DNA of 25,954 bases from Desulfotignum sp. (GCA_021737445.1 JAIPDY010000014.1:1-25954); one strand, 5' to 3'. Shown: positions 14,822 to 23,536, counted from the stretch's first letter. Numbers and translations are program-made. Notes: generated from the letters alone by a model not told the origin.

Positions 14822-15360
14822 AGCTGTTGCTGCATACATGCTGCGGGCCCTGCACGGTCTATCCTCTGCATGTGCTAAAAGAGATGGATATTAAGGTGAT
14901 GGGGTTTTTTTACCGATATAATATCCATCCATATACCGAATGTCTGAAACGGGAAGATACCCTGCTCAGGTATGCAAATGAACAGGATCTGAAGATGATC
15001 TGGCAGCCCGACTATCAGATGGAATCCTTTCTCAGATCTGTTGTGTTCAGAGAAAAGGACCGGTGCCGGTATTGTTACCACGCAAGGCTTGTTGCCACGG
15101 CAAAAATTGCGAAAAAAGGCAAATTTGACGCATTTTCCTCCACCCTGCTCTACAGCCGGTTCCAGAACCATTCTCTGATCAGAGAACTTGGGCAGGCAGC
15201 GGCAAAGGAAACCGGAGTGAATTTTTTTTACCATGATTTCAGGCCGGGATGGAAACAGGGAATTTTGCAGTCAAAAGCCATGGGCATGTACAGGCAGTCC
15301 TATTGCGGATGTATTTACAGTGAAAAAGACCGGTATTTCAGGCCGGAAAAGCCTTTTTAA
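14818..15360 (+). CDS. queH: Epoxyqueuosine reductase QueH
   Basis: Performs the last step of queuosine synthesis, reducing epoxyqueuosine in the tRNA wobble position; it is the non-cobalamin alternative to QueG (former DUF208). Conserved cysteines are all present: Cys8-Cys9 and Cys12 in HTCCGPC, Cys83 and Cys86 in RCRYCYHARL, and Cys163 and Cys165 in SYCGCIYSE; some of these bind a [4Fe-4S] cluster in the family. At 180 residues it is at the short end of the usual range. The ATG overlaps the yggS stop (ATGA), indicating coupling. Its stop shares bases with that of the converging PilB-like gene. Confidence 0.93.
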   Translation: MKLLLHTCCGPCTVYPLHVLKEMDIKVMGFFYRYNIHPYTECLKREDTLLRYANEQDLKMIWQPDYQMESFLRSVVFREKDRCRYCYHARLVATAKIAKKGKFDAFSSTLLYSRFQNHSLIRELGQAAAKETGVNFFYHDFRPGWKQGILQSKAMGMYRQSYCGCIYSEKDRYFRPEKPF

Positions 15361-17594
15361 TTGAGGGGACTCTTTTTGACCTGGTTGATCATGGATACCA
15401 GGCGGCGGTCGGTCTGATGGAGCCGGGCCGCGAGCACTGTGAAAAGATGCCTGGCCACTTCCGGATATTTTTCAATGATCTCTTCGAGTTTGTCTCCGGG
15501 AAACCGCTTGATCTTGGACCGGCCCTTGGAAATAATGGAAGCGGACCTGGCATCGTTTGTGATGGCGGCCATTTCACCAAAATACTCCCCGGGCTGGGTG
15601 ATCTCAGCGATTTTTTTGCCGCCTTTGACCACATATACCGCTCCCTGGATCAATTTGAAAAAATCGATGTCTGTGTTGTTTTCCCGGATGATGACATCCT
15701 TGTCTTCATAAACTTCCATATCCGGGTTCACCAGATAGGCAGGCAGAGATTCCTTGGTGATCACTGTTTTTTTCACCACTTCGTCAAAAGAGGTTTCCCC
15801 GGTCTGGATCTTGTGAAGCCCGGCATCCCGCAACGTGACCATGCCTTCCTGGACCGCCACCTTCCGCAGCTGATCCTCTGACACCTCTGCACTGATGGCT
15901 TTGGCCACCTCATCGGTGACCTCCATAAGCTCATACAGCCCCACCCTGCCCTTGTATCCGGTGCCTTTGCAATGGCTGCACCCGTTGGGTCCCATGATCT
16001 TGAGATCCGGTATCTCTTTTTTTGAAAACCCCTCCACTTCCAGCAGGTCAGGATCATACCCTGTGACCTGGATTTTGCATTCCGGGCACAGCCGCCGGGC
16101 CAGGCGCTGGGACAGCACCATGGTCACGGAAGCGGCCAGCATATAAGCGGGAATGCCGATATCCACCAGACGGCCGATGGTGGAGGGGCAGTCGTTGGTA
16201 TGCAGTGTGGCGAACACCAGATGGCCGGTCATGGCCGCCTTGATGGCTATTTCCGCTGTTTCCATATCCCGGATCTCCCCCACCATGATAATATCCGGAT
16301 CCTGGCGCAGAAAAGCTTTCAGGGCCGCCGCAAAGGTCATGCCGATCTCTTCTCTCACCGGCACCTGGTTGATGCCCTTGAAGTTGAACTCCACCGGGTC
16401 TTCAGCTGTCAGGATTTTGATATCATCCTTGTTGAGCCGGTTGAGAATGGAATACAGGGTGGTGGTTTTTCCTGATCCGGTGGGTCCTGTCACCAGCAGC
16501 AGGCCATAGGGCCTTGAAATACACCGCTTGAGCATGTCAAAGGTGGAGGATTCAAACCCCAGCCGGGTCAAATCGATGCTCAGGGCACTCTGGTCCAGTA
16601 TCCGCATGACAATACTTTCCCCGAACAGGGTGGGCAAAGAGGATACCCGGAAATCCACTGATTTTTTTTTACCCAGGCGCAGTTTGATCCGGCCGTCCTG
16701 GGGTATTCTTCTTTCGGCAATATCCAGGGAAGCCAGAATTTTTATCCTGGAAACCACGGCATTTTTAATGGAAACCGGCAGGTTCATGGCCTTGTACATG
16801 CCCCCGTCCAGCCGGTATCTTACCTGGAAGGATTTTTCAAAGGGTTCGATATGGATATCAGACACCCCGTCATTGATCGCCTTGGTCAGAATCCCGTTCA
16901 CCAGCTTGATGATGGGGGCGTCTGAAGCCAGAAATTCATCCTTGCCCTCATCTCTTTCCGCAGCACCGACCTCCACCTCTTCAGCTGCTTCCGATACCAG
17001 GGACCCGAAATCCTCCACCGAGGTAACCGGGGTGTCATCTTCAACATCTTCTTCAAAGTGAAGAAATTTTTTATACTCTTCATCACTGATCTTGTAATAA
17101 TCCCGGTAAGCCTGGATAATATCATTTTCAGTGGCAACAAATACATGGATGTTTTTTTTGGTTTTGTTGTGAAGATCAGCCACCACCTGGGTGTCGGTGG
17201 GTTCCACCATGGCCACGGACAGATCGTCCTTTTTCAGGGCAAAGGGAAACACCATATGTTCTCTGGCAGTTTCAAACGGCAGAGTCTGCCTGGCTTTGGC
17301 ATCTGGTTTCATTTCTGAAAACCGGATCATGTTATAATTGTAAAGCCGTCCCAGTACGTTGATGATGGTATCCGGGTCAATATATCCTTTGTTGAGCAGA
17401 ATGGCGCTGAGCCGTTCTCCGGTTTTCTTGTGAACGTTTAAGGCTTCCTCCAGCTGAAGGCTGGTTATCTGTCCCTCTTTGGAGAGAATTTCACCGATCC
17501 TTGTCTTGCCGGCCCCGGACTGGTCCTTGATGGTGGAAGTGAGGCTTGATTTTCCCTTTGCAAATGTATTGGCCATGTTGTGCCCCGTATCCAT
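15357..17594 (-). CDS. PilB/GspE-type secretion ATPase with C-terminal cyclic-nucleotide-binding domain
   Basis: Hexameric ATPase of the type IV pilus assembly / type II secretion family. Residues 32-84 form an MshEN-like region: two 24-residue RLG-type motifs (32-55 and 61-84) separated by five residues, but the terminal Gln is His or Leu and the second motif has RLS. The core then shows Walker A GPTGSGKT (370-377), Asp boxes, Walker B IIMVGEIRD, the HTND His box, and a zinc site LCPEC...GCSHC. The last 120 residues (about 622-745) are a CRP-like cNMP-binding domain with the cassette FGEMAAITNDARSAS (Phe672-Ser686), keeping the Glu and Arg that bind the nucleotide in CRP. No other pilus or secretion gene is nearby. 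The start may be the ATG at 17576 instead; neither has a strong SD. Confidence 0.9.
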   Translation of the reverse strand: MDTGHNMANTFAKGKSSLTSTIKDQSGAGKTRIGEILSKEGQITSLQLEEALNVHKKTGERLSAILLNKGYIDPDTIINVLGRLYNYNMIRFSEMKPDAKARQTLPFETAREHMVFPFALKKDDLSVAMVEPTDTQVVADLHNKTKKNIHVFVATENDIIQAYRDYYKISDEEYKKFLHFEEDVEDDTPVTSVEDFGSLVSEAAEEVEVGAAERDEGKDEFLASDAPIIKLVNGILTKAINDGVSDIHIEPFEKSFQVRYRLDGGMYKAMNLPVSIKNAVVSRIKILASLDIAERRIPQDGRIKLRLGKKKSVDFRVSSLPTLFGESIVMRILDQSALSIDLTRLGFESSTFDMLKRCISRPYGLLLVTGPTGSGKTTTLYSILNRLNKDDIKILTAEDPVEFNFKGINQVPVREEIGMTFAAALKAFLRQDPDIIMVGEIRDMETAEIAIKAAMTGHLVFATLHTNDCPSTIGRLVDIGIPAYMLAASVTMVLSQRLARRLCPECKIQVTGYDPDLLEVEGFSKKEIPDLKIMGPNGCSHCKGTGYKGRVGLYELMEVTDEVAKAISAEVSEDQLRKVAVQEGMVTLRDAGLHKIQTGETSFDEVVKKTVITKESLPAYLVNPDMEVYEDKDVIIRENNTDIDFFKLIQGAVYVVKGGKKIAEITQPGEYFGEMAAITNDARSASIISKGRSKIKRFPGDKLEEIIEKYPEVARHLFTVLAARLHQTDRRLVSMINQVKKSPLN

Positions 17595-17651
17595 AAATTA
17601 CTTATAAATTTTACTCAACTTTTAAACCTGCGTGATGTCAGAAGCCCTGCC

Positions 17652-17676
17652 CTCACATTCAACGCTGAATGTTGAG
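17652..17676. repeat. Inverted repeat across the stop of the small membrane protein gene
   Basis: CTCACATTCA (17652-17661) and TGAATG-T-TGAG (17666-17676) can form a 10-bp stem with one bulged base and the loop ACGC. The stop codon of the small gene lies in the stem. No T-run follows on either strand, so an intercistronic hairpin is more likely than a terminator. Confidence 0.45.
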
Positions 17677-17877
17677 ATTTTTATACACCCGGATCCCGCC
17701 GGCCACCACCAGGAATATCCCCAGCATGTAAAAACAGAACTTCACAATAAACAGTTTGGTGCTGAAAAACTCAATAGCCGCCACCTGTTGCATTACTGCC
17801 GGTATCCGGTAAAAAACCCCCAGTCCCACTGCAATGAGTATGATGCCATAATAGAATGCCATTTTTTTTTTGTCCAT
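17659..17877 (-). CDS. Small two-helix membrane protein, unknown function
   Basis: The product has 72 residues: a lysine-rich start (MDKKK), a hydrophobic helix at about 7-23, a polar middle, a second helix at about 44-63, then a basic tail. This predicts a hairpin in the inner membrane with both ends in the cytoplasm. I do not recognise a family. Its ATG lies 6 nt after the stop of the ABC-F gene, so it is very likely translated from the same mRNA; the PilB-like gene follows 64 nt later. No catalytic residue is apparent. Confidence 0.7.
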   Translation of the reverse strand: MDKKKMAFYYGIILIAVGLGVFYRIPAVMQQVAAIEFFSTKLFIVKFCFYMLGIFLVVAGGIRVYKNLNIQR

Positions 17878-17883
17878 CTTAAA

Positions 17884-19725
17884 TCACTGCCTTTCCAGTT
17901 CTTTGAGCTGTTTTTCAAATGGTATGTTCAAAGATTCCAGATCACTGGTTTTCTTTTCCAGGTCTTCAAAAAAAGATTCCACCTGGGCTTCAAGCCCGGC
18001 CAGCTGTTTTGAAAGGGTTTGAATTTTTTCTCCATCCCCGTTTCGGGATGCTGCCAGCAATTTTTCATTAACATCCTTGATACTTTTTTCCCGCGCTTCA
18101 ATGGCATCTTCAATGCCGGCGATCTTTTTCTGAACCGGTCCCAGTACCCTGGACCGGTCAGCAATGATTTCAGATTTTTTCCGGCGCAGCACTTTTTTGC
18201 TCAAAGCCTGGGATCTGGCCTGTTTTTCCTGAACCTGGCGGGCCTCTTCCCATCCGTCCTTGTCCAGAAATTCCTGGTAACTGCCCTCAAACAGATGGAT
18301 GCGGTCCTGTTTGAATACCACCAGCCGGTTGACCAGGGCATGGAGGAACATTTCATTGTGGGTCACCAGAATCAACGCCCCTTCAAATACATCCAATGCT
18401 GCCATAAAAGCATCACATGCCTCAATATCCAGGTGGTTGGACGGTTCATCCAGCAGCAGCATATTCAACGGTGTCAGCAGCAGTTTGCCCAGCATGACCC
18501 GTGATTTCTCCCCGCCGGACAACACGCTGATTTTTTTTAAAGCAGCATCTTTTTCAAACATCATGGCACCGCAGATATTTCTGGCAGCCTGGCGGTCAAA
18601 ATCCGGATGGGAGCTTATCAGTTCCTCTTCAATGGTATGGGTCTCGTTTAAGGATGACACATTGGTCTGTTCAAAATATCCGGGCGTCACCCCGGGATTC
18701 AACGTGACAGTGCCGGACCCGGGATCAAGTCTCTGGGTAAGCAGCCTGACCAGGGTGGTCTTGCCCTTGCCGTTCTGACCGATTATGCCGATCCGGTCCC
18801 CGGGATGGACCGTTAGAGAAAAGTTTTGTATCAAAGGGATATCCGGGGTATAGGCAAAGCACAGCTTTTTGGCACAAAGCATCTGTTTGCCGGCAAAAGG
18901 CAGGTAGTTGAAAGAAAATGCCAGGTTTTTGAGTTTTTCCAGCTTGTCTTTTGACTGCTGTTTTTCCAGGGTTTTGATCCGGGACTGCACCATGCTGGCC
19001 AGCCTGGCCTTGGCCCGGAACCGGGTGATAAAGGTTTCAATCTCTTTTTTTCGTTTTTCCTCATTCTGCCTTGTTTTTTCATATACCGCTTCATCCTGGG
19101 CCACCTGTTCGTAATATTTGCCGGTGTCGCCGGCAATTTTGCGGATTTTGCAGCGGTGGATCCCGGCGATATGGGTAACCACCTGGTCCATGAATCCCCG
19201 GTCATGGGTCACCAGGAGCACCTCCCTGGGCCAGGAGACCAGAAACTGGGCAATCCAGCGGATGGAGGTGATATCCAGATAATTGGTGGGCTCATCTAAA
19301 ATCAGCAGATCCGGTTCGGACACCAGCACCTTTGCCAGGTTCAGCCGCACCTGGAACCCCCCGGAAAAAAGAGCCGGGTCCCGGTCCATGTCTGAAGGAG
19401 AAAATCCCAGCCCTGCCAGTATTTTTTCCGCCTTCCAATAGTGTTCTCTTTCATTGGCAGGCAGCCCCTGCATGGCTTCTTTGCATACACTGTCTTGTGA
19501 AAAGCTGATCTTCTGGGGCAAAATGCCCAGCCGGTATCCGGCCGGATAAAAAATTTTTCCGTCATCCGGGTGATCAAATCCGGCGATCATGTTCAGCAGG
19601 GTGGTTTTTCCGTGGCCGTTTCTGCCCACCAGCCCCACCCGTTCGCCGGGATTTATCTGCAACCCGGTGTCATCAAACAGAATCTGGTCCCCAAATCCCT
19701 TGAAAATGGATTCAATTGTCAACAT
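17884..19725 (-). CDS. ABC-F family ATPase (YheS/Uup-like)
   Basis: A soluble ribosome-associated ABC-F protein, not a transporter; family members act on stalled or non-productive ribosomes. The 613 residues carry two complete ABC cassettes. Cassette 1 has Walker A GRNGHGKT (34-41), signature LFSGGFQVRLNLAK and Walker B LLILDEPTNYLD. Cassette 2 has Walker A GQNGKGKT (316-323), signature LSGGEKSRVMLGK and LLLDEPSNHLD. The linker RFRAKARLASMVQSRIKTLEK fits the ABC-F interdomain helices, and the last 100 or so residues are a predicted coiled coil (VLGPVQKKIAGIEDAIEARE onward). The exact subgroup is uncertain. First gene of a likely three-gene minus-strand unit. Confidence 0.92.
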   Translation of the reverse strand: MLTIESIFKGFGDQILFDDTGLQINPGERVGLVGRNGHGKTTLLNMIAGFDHPDDGKIFYPAGYRLGILPQKISFSQDSVCKEAMQGLPANEREHYWKAEKILAGLGFSPSDMDRDPALFSGGFQVRLNLAKVLVSEPDLLILDEPTNYLDITSIRWIAQFLVSWPREVLLVTHDRGFMDQVVTHIAGIHRCKIRKIAGDTGKYYEQVAQDEAVYEKTRQNEEKRKKEIETFITRFRAKARLASMVQSRIKTLEKQQSKDKLEKLKNLAFSFNYLPFAGKQMLCAKKLCFAYTPDIPLIQNFSLTVHPGDRIGIIGQNGKGKTTLVRLLTQRLDPGSGTVTLNPGVTPGYFEQTNVSSLNETHTIEEELISSHPDFDRQAARNICGAMMFEKDAALKKISVLSGGEKSRVMLGKLLLTPLNMLLLDEPSNHLDIEACDAFMAALDVFEGALILVTHNEMFLHALVNRLVVFKQDRIHLFEGSYQEFLDKDGWEEARQVQEKQARSQALSKKVLRRKKSEIIADRSRVLGPVQKKIAGIEDAIEAREKSIKDVNEKLLAASRNGDGEKIQTLSKQLAGLEAQVESFFEDLEKKTSDLESLNIPFEKQLKELERQ

Positions 19726-19776
19726 ATATGGTATTTAGCTCTGGCCATAAGGTTTTGGTTTATTTTAAAACAATTT

Positions 19777-19805
19777 ATCATACCATTGACGTATAAAATT
19801 ATAAA
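19777..19805 (-). promoter_or_regulatory. Candidate promoter for the ABC-F unit
   Basis: On the minus strand TTTATA (19800-19805) is followed after 17 nt by TATGAT (19777-19782), the latter 5 of 6 to consensus. It lies about 50 nt upstream of the ABC-F ATG, in the 170-bp AT-rich divergent region shared with ppdK. The -35 match is weak. Confidence 0.4.
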
Positions 19806-19818
19806 CATCAGATTTTTC

Positions 19819-19846
19819 TTGACTTGATTTTTTAATCTTGCATAAG
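19819..19846 (+). promoter_or_regulatory. Candidate promoter for ppdK
   Basis: TTGACT (19819-19824, 5 of 6 to consensus) is followed after 16 nt by CATAAG (19841-19846, 4 of 6). The ppdK ATG is 49 nt downstream, with a GAGG ribosome-binding site at 19887-19890. No operator is apparent. Confidence 0.45.
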
Positions 19847-19895
19847 TTACATCAGCACAATCATTGCAACTGCCATTATACAACATGAGGAAACC

Positions 19896-22607
19896 ATGAC
19901 CAGATATATCTATGAGTTCGGCCCGCATAAAACAGACGGAAACGCTTCTTTGAAAAATCTTTTAGGCGGCAAAGGCGCCAATCTGGCTGAAATGGCCCGC
20001 ATGGGCCTGCCGGTTCCTCCGGGTTTCACCATTTCCACAGATTGCTGCAACCGGTATTTTGAACTGGGGGGCCGGTTCCCGGATACCCTGGAACAGCAGA
20101 TCATGACTGCCATGACCCATATTGAAAAACAGATGGGACTGGGATTTGGTGATCCCGGGGCCCCGCTGCTGGTTTCATGCCGGTCCGGAGCCAGAAGCTC
20201 CATGCCCGGCATGATGGAAACCATTCTCAATGTGGGACTGTGCTCAACAACCATCCCGGGCCTGGTGGATAAAACAGGCAATGAATGGTTTGTGTATGAT
20301 GCCTACCGCCGCCTGATCATGATGTATTCAGACGTGGTCATGGAAAAAGCTGAACAAAAGGTGCCTGAAGACGGCATGGGTATCCGGCTGAACTTGGAAA
20401 TAATGATGAACAACCTGAAAAACGACAAAGGGTATGAACATGATACCGACATCAGTGTTCAGGATATGCAGTCTTTGTGTGACCGGTTCAAAAAAAAGAT
20501 CTCCCAGTACCTGAAAACAAAATTTCCTGATGACCCGCATGAGCAACTAATGGGGGCGGTGGGAGCGGTGTTTAAAAGCTGGAACGGCAAACGGGCGGTA
20601 TCCTACCGCCGCATCGAGCATATTCCGGACGTCTGGGGAACCGCTGTCAATGTCCAGGCCATGGTGTTCGGCAACATGGGAAACAGTTCCGCCACGGGCG
20701 TGGCATTTACCCGGGACCCTGCCACGGGCAAAAACCATTTTTTCGGAGAATGGCTGGTCAATGCCCAAGGAGAGGATGTGGTGGCTGGTATCCGCACCCC
20801 GAATCCCTTGAACAAAGACACCAAAAATATGCACAATCAGCACATGGCTTCCCTGGAAGAAGCCATGCCAGATCTTTATGACCAGCTGTATGACATCAGA
20901 AACAAACTGGAAACCCATTACAAGGATATGCAGGATATTGAATTCACCATCCAGGAGGGCCGGCTTTACATGCTCCAGTGCCGGGTGGGAAAACGCACTG
21001 CCACAGCTGCTTTAAACATGGCCATGGACATGTATGAACAGGGGATGATTGATGAAAAAACCATGGTCTGCCGCCTGAATCCCAAATCCCTGGATGAGAT
21101 GCTGCATCCTGTGGTGGATCCGGAACAGGAAAAATTTGCCGTTAAAGTGGCTGAAGGCCTGCCTGCCGGACCGGGAGGGGCCTGGGGAAAAATAGTTTTT
21201 ACAGCTGAAGATGCGGTTCTGACGGCAAAAACCGGTGAAAACGTGATACTGGTCAGAGAAGAAACCAACCCTGAAGATATAGAAGGAATGCGGGTAGCTG
21301 CGGCCATTCTTACAGCCAGGGGCGGCATGACCAGTCACGCAGCCCTGGTGGCCAGGGGATGGGGAAAATGTTGTATTGTGGGGGCCGGTGCCCTGAAAAT
21401 CAATGCAAAAACCCGGCAGATACAAGCTGGTACCCGGATATTCAATGAGGGGGATGTATTGACCCTGAACGGCACCAGGGGCATTGTATATGAAGGCCGG
21501 CTCAAGATGAAAGACGCCCTGGAAAATCCCAAATTCAAAAAATTCATGGCCATTGCCGACCGCCACCGGACCATGGCGGTGCGCACCAACGCCGACACCC
21601 CGGAAGATGCAGCCACAGCCCTGGGATTCGGTGCCCAGGGCATCGGGTTGTTCCGCACCGAGCACATGTTTTATGGAACCGATTCAGACCGGCCCCTGTT
21701 TCTGCTCCGGAAAATGATTTTAAGCAAAACAGAACAGGAGCGCAAAACAGCACTTGATGAACTGTTTCCATTTGTGAAAAAAGAAATTTCCAAAACCCTG
21801 AAGGTGATGGACAACCTGCCCGTGACCCTGCGGCTGCTGGATCCGCCTCTGCATGAATTTGTGCCTGAATCAGAATCCAAGCAGATGGAAATCGCCCGGG
21901 CCCTGGGCATCGACATAGAAGAGGTGATCAAGCGAAGCCGGCTGCTCAAGGAATCCAACCCCATGATAGGACACCGGGGGGTGCGCCTGGGCATCACATT
22001 CCCGGAAATCACCAGCATGCAGGTACAGGCCGTTTTTGCCGCAGCAGCCGAACTCATACAGCAGGGCAGCCATCCCCTCCCGGAAATCATGGTGCCGGTT
22101 ACCTGTAATGAAAAAGAGCTGTCCTTTACCAGAAAAATTGTTGACGACTGTTATAATAACGCGTTGAAGATCTATGGACTAAAACAGATCCCCTATCTGT
22201 TCGGAACCATGATTGAAATTCCCAGAGCGGCTCTGATCGCCGATAAAATGGCGGTTGAAGCCCAGTTTTTCTCATTTGGCACCAATGATCTCACCCAGAT
22301 GACTTTTGGTTTTTCCAGGGATGATATCGGATCATTCATGAACGACTATATCGACAATGCTATTTTAGATTCAGACCCGTTTGAAACCCTGGATCAGGAA
22401 GCCGTGGGCAGCCTTATTGAAATTGCCGTGGCCCGGGGCAAAAAAACCCGGCCGGATATCAAGCTGGGAATTTGCGGGGAACATGGCGGAGACCCGGAGT
22501 CAGTGTCATTCTGCCACAGGGCCGGCCTGACCTATGTCTCCTGTTCCCCCTACCGGGTGCCCATTGCCCGGCTGGCCGCGGCCCAGGCAGCCATTAAAGA
22601 CACCTAA
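19896..22607 (+). CDS. ppdK: Pyruvate, phosphate dikinase
   Basis: Reversibly converts pyruvate, ATP and Pi to PEP, AMP and PPi; in anaerobes it can run toward PEP for gluconeogenesis or toward pyruvate for ATP yield. The 903 residues cover all domains. The ATP-grasp part starts with LLGGKGANLAEM and has CRSGARSSMPGMMETILNVG. The swivelling domain carries the phosphoryl-accepting His481 in GGMTSHAALVARGWGKCC. The C-terminal PEP/pyruvate barrel has GLFRTEHMF, FGTNDLTQMTFGFSRDD and CGEHGGDP. Thr479, two residues before the catalytic His, is the position phosphorylated by the PPDK regulatory protein, whose gene converges on this one with overlapping stop codons. The SD GAGG is 5 nt before the ATG. 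Confidence 0.97.
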   Translation: MTRYIYEFGPHKTDGNASLKNLLGGKGANLAEMARMGLPVPPGFTISTDCCNRYFELGGRFPDTLEQQIMTAMTHIEKQMGLGFGDPGAPLLVSCRSGARSSMPGMMETILNVGLCSTTIPGLVDKTGNEWFVYDAYRRLIMMYSDVVMEKAEQKVPEDGMGIRLNLEIMMNNLKNDKGYEHDTDISVQDMQSLCDRFKKKISQYLKTKFPDDPHEQLMGAVGAVFKSWNGKRAVSYRRIEHIPDVWGTAVNVQAMVFGNMGNSSATGVAFTRDPATGKNHFFGEWLVNAQGEDVVAGIRTPNPLNKDTKNMHNQHMASLEEAMPDLYDQLYDIRNKLETHYKDMQDIEFTIQEGRLYMLQCRVGKRTATAALNMAMDMYEQGMIDEKTMVCRLNPKSLDEMLHPVVDPEQEKFAVKVAEGLPAGPGGAWGKIVFTAEDAVLTAKTGENVILVREETNPEDIEGMRVAAAILTARGGMTSHAALVARGWGKCCIVGAGALKINAKTRQIQAGTRIFNEGDVLTLNGTRGIVYEGRLKMKDALENPKFKKFMAIADRHRTMAVRTNADTPEDAATALGFGAQGIGLFRTEHMFYGTDSDRPLFLLRKMILSKTEQERKTALDELFPFVKKEISKTLKVMDNLPVTLRLLDPPLHEFVPESESKQMEIARALGIDIEEVIKRSRLLKESNPMIGHRGVRLGITFPEITSMQVQAVFAAAAELIQQGSHPLPEIMVPVTCNEKELSFTRKIVDDCYNNALKIYGLKQIPYLFGTMIEIPRAALIADKMAVEAQFFSFGTNDLTQMTFGFSRDDIGSFMNDYIDNAILDSDPFETLDQEAVGSLIEIAVARGKKTRPDIKLGICGEHGGDPESVSFCHRAGLTYVSCSPYRVPIARLAAAQAAIKDT

Positions 22608-23458
22608 CCCAGATGGGCTGCTGCCCTGAACCGCCGGGTAACCATTTCAACGATCTCTTCAGCACTGGTTTCAATGGGTTTGCTGCTGACGTCAATGATG
22701 GAGTAGCCTTTGGCAATATAATACCGGTGTGCTGTCAGGATCTCTTCTTCTATCTTTTTTCTGGAGGCATAGGCGGCTTTCATATCTGATACCCCAAGGC
22801 TTTCCTGCCGCAGTTTCCGGTGGGCCAGCAGCTGCTTTGCATTGATATTCAAAGCAAAGATTCTGCGCCGGTCTACTGAATCCAGGACAGCCGGCAGCGG
22901 CACCCCGGGCACGAACGGGACATTGGCCACTTTCCACCCCAGAACGGCCATGTACATGGACAAAGGGGTTTTACCGGCCCTGGACAGGCCCAGCAGGATG
23001 ATCTCCGCCTCATTCAGAGTTTCCGGGTTCAACCCGTCATCATGGGCCAGGGCAAAATCAATGGCTGAGACCTGTTTGAGATCCACCTGGTGACTTTCCC
23101 GGTACAGCCCGGGTTTTTCCAGGGGAGCCTGGTTCAAAAACGCCTGGATCTTTGACAGCACCGGACCCATCAGGTCAATGGTGACGATTTTATGTTCCAT
23201 GCCCCTGCGGGTCAGGTACTGCCGCAGCTCAGATTTGACAATGGTATGCACAATCAGGCTCTCAATGTCCTTGACCTTGTCGATGAGATCATCCACCTGG
23301 ATTTCAGACCGGATATGGGGTACCTTCACCACGGTGATTCTGTTATTTGGAAACTGGATCAGGGTGGATTCCACCAGGTGAAAGGCGTTGATCCCCTCAC
23401 CGCAGGATGCAATATAAATCATCTGAAAACCTGAAGAGCAAAGGGAGTGTGTCATCAA
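22604..23458 (-). CDS. PPDK regulatory protein (bifunctional kinase/pyrophosphorylase, DUF299)
   Basis: PSRP/PDRP-type enzyme. It inactivates PPDK by ADP-dependent phosphorylation of the threonine near the catalytic histidine and reverses this by Pi-dependent dephosphorylation. Diagnostic features in 284 residues are an N-terminal SCGEG-type strand, the P-loop GLSRAGKT (157-164) followed by PLSMYMA, and NVPFVPGVPLP. A related protein, PpsR, acts on PEP synthetase, but the neighbouring ppdK makes PPDK the likely partner. The SD AAAGGA lies 5 nt before the ATG at 23458; ATG 23455 is also possible. Its TAG stop shares three bases with the ppdK TAA stop. Confidence 0.93.
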   Translation of the reverse strand: MMTHSLCSSGFQMIYIASCGEGINAFHLVESTLIQFPNNRITVVKVPHIRSEIQVDDLIDKVKDIESLIVHTIVKSELRQYLTRRGMEHKIVTIDLMGPVLSKIQAFLNQAPLEKPGLYRESHQVDLKQVSAIDFALAHDDGLNPETLNEAEIILLGLSRAGKTPLSMYMAVLGWKVANVPFVPGVPLPAVLDSVDRRRIFALNINAKQLLAHRKLRQESLGVSDMKAAYASRKKIEEEILTAHRYYIAKGYSIIDVSSKPIETSAEEIVEMVTRRFRAAAHLG

Positions 23459-23466
23459 TTATATCC

Positions 23467-23495
23467 TTTATTACCCGCAGTTTTTGGTTTATAAT
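23467..23495 (+). promoter_or_regulatory. Candidate promoter of the duplicated CQLG protein gene
   Basis: A perfect -10 TATAAT (23490-23495) is preceded at 17 nt by TTTATT (23467-23472), a poor -35. It predicts a leader of about 35 nt before the ATG at 23537. The intergenic region is AT-rich and probably also holds the promoter of the divergent PPDK regulator gene, for which no clear boxes were found. Confidence 0.45.
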
Positions 23496-23536
23496 AAAAA
23501 TTTATACACTAACCTGAAAACATAGGGAAGGCAAAC

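Noticed and set aside
21012..21665. 217-codon minus-strand open frame inside ppdK
   Set aside because: Antisense to the catalytic His region of ppdK, with low-complexity composition and no recognisable motif or SD.
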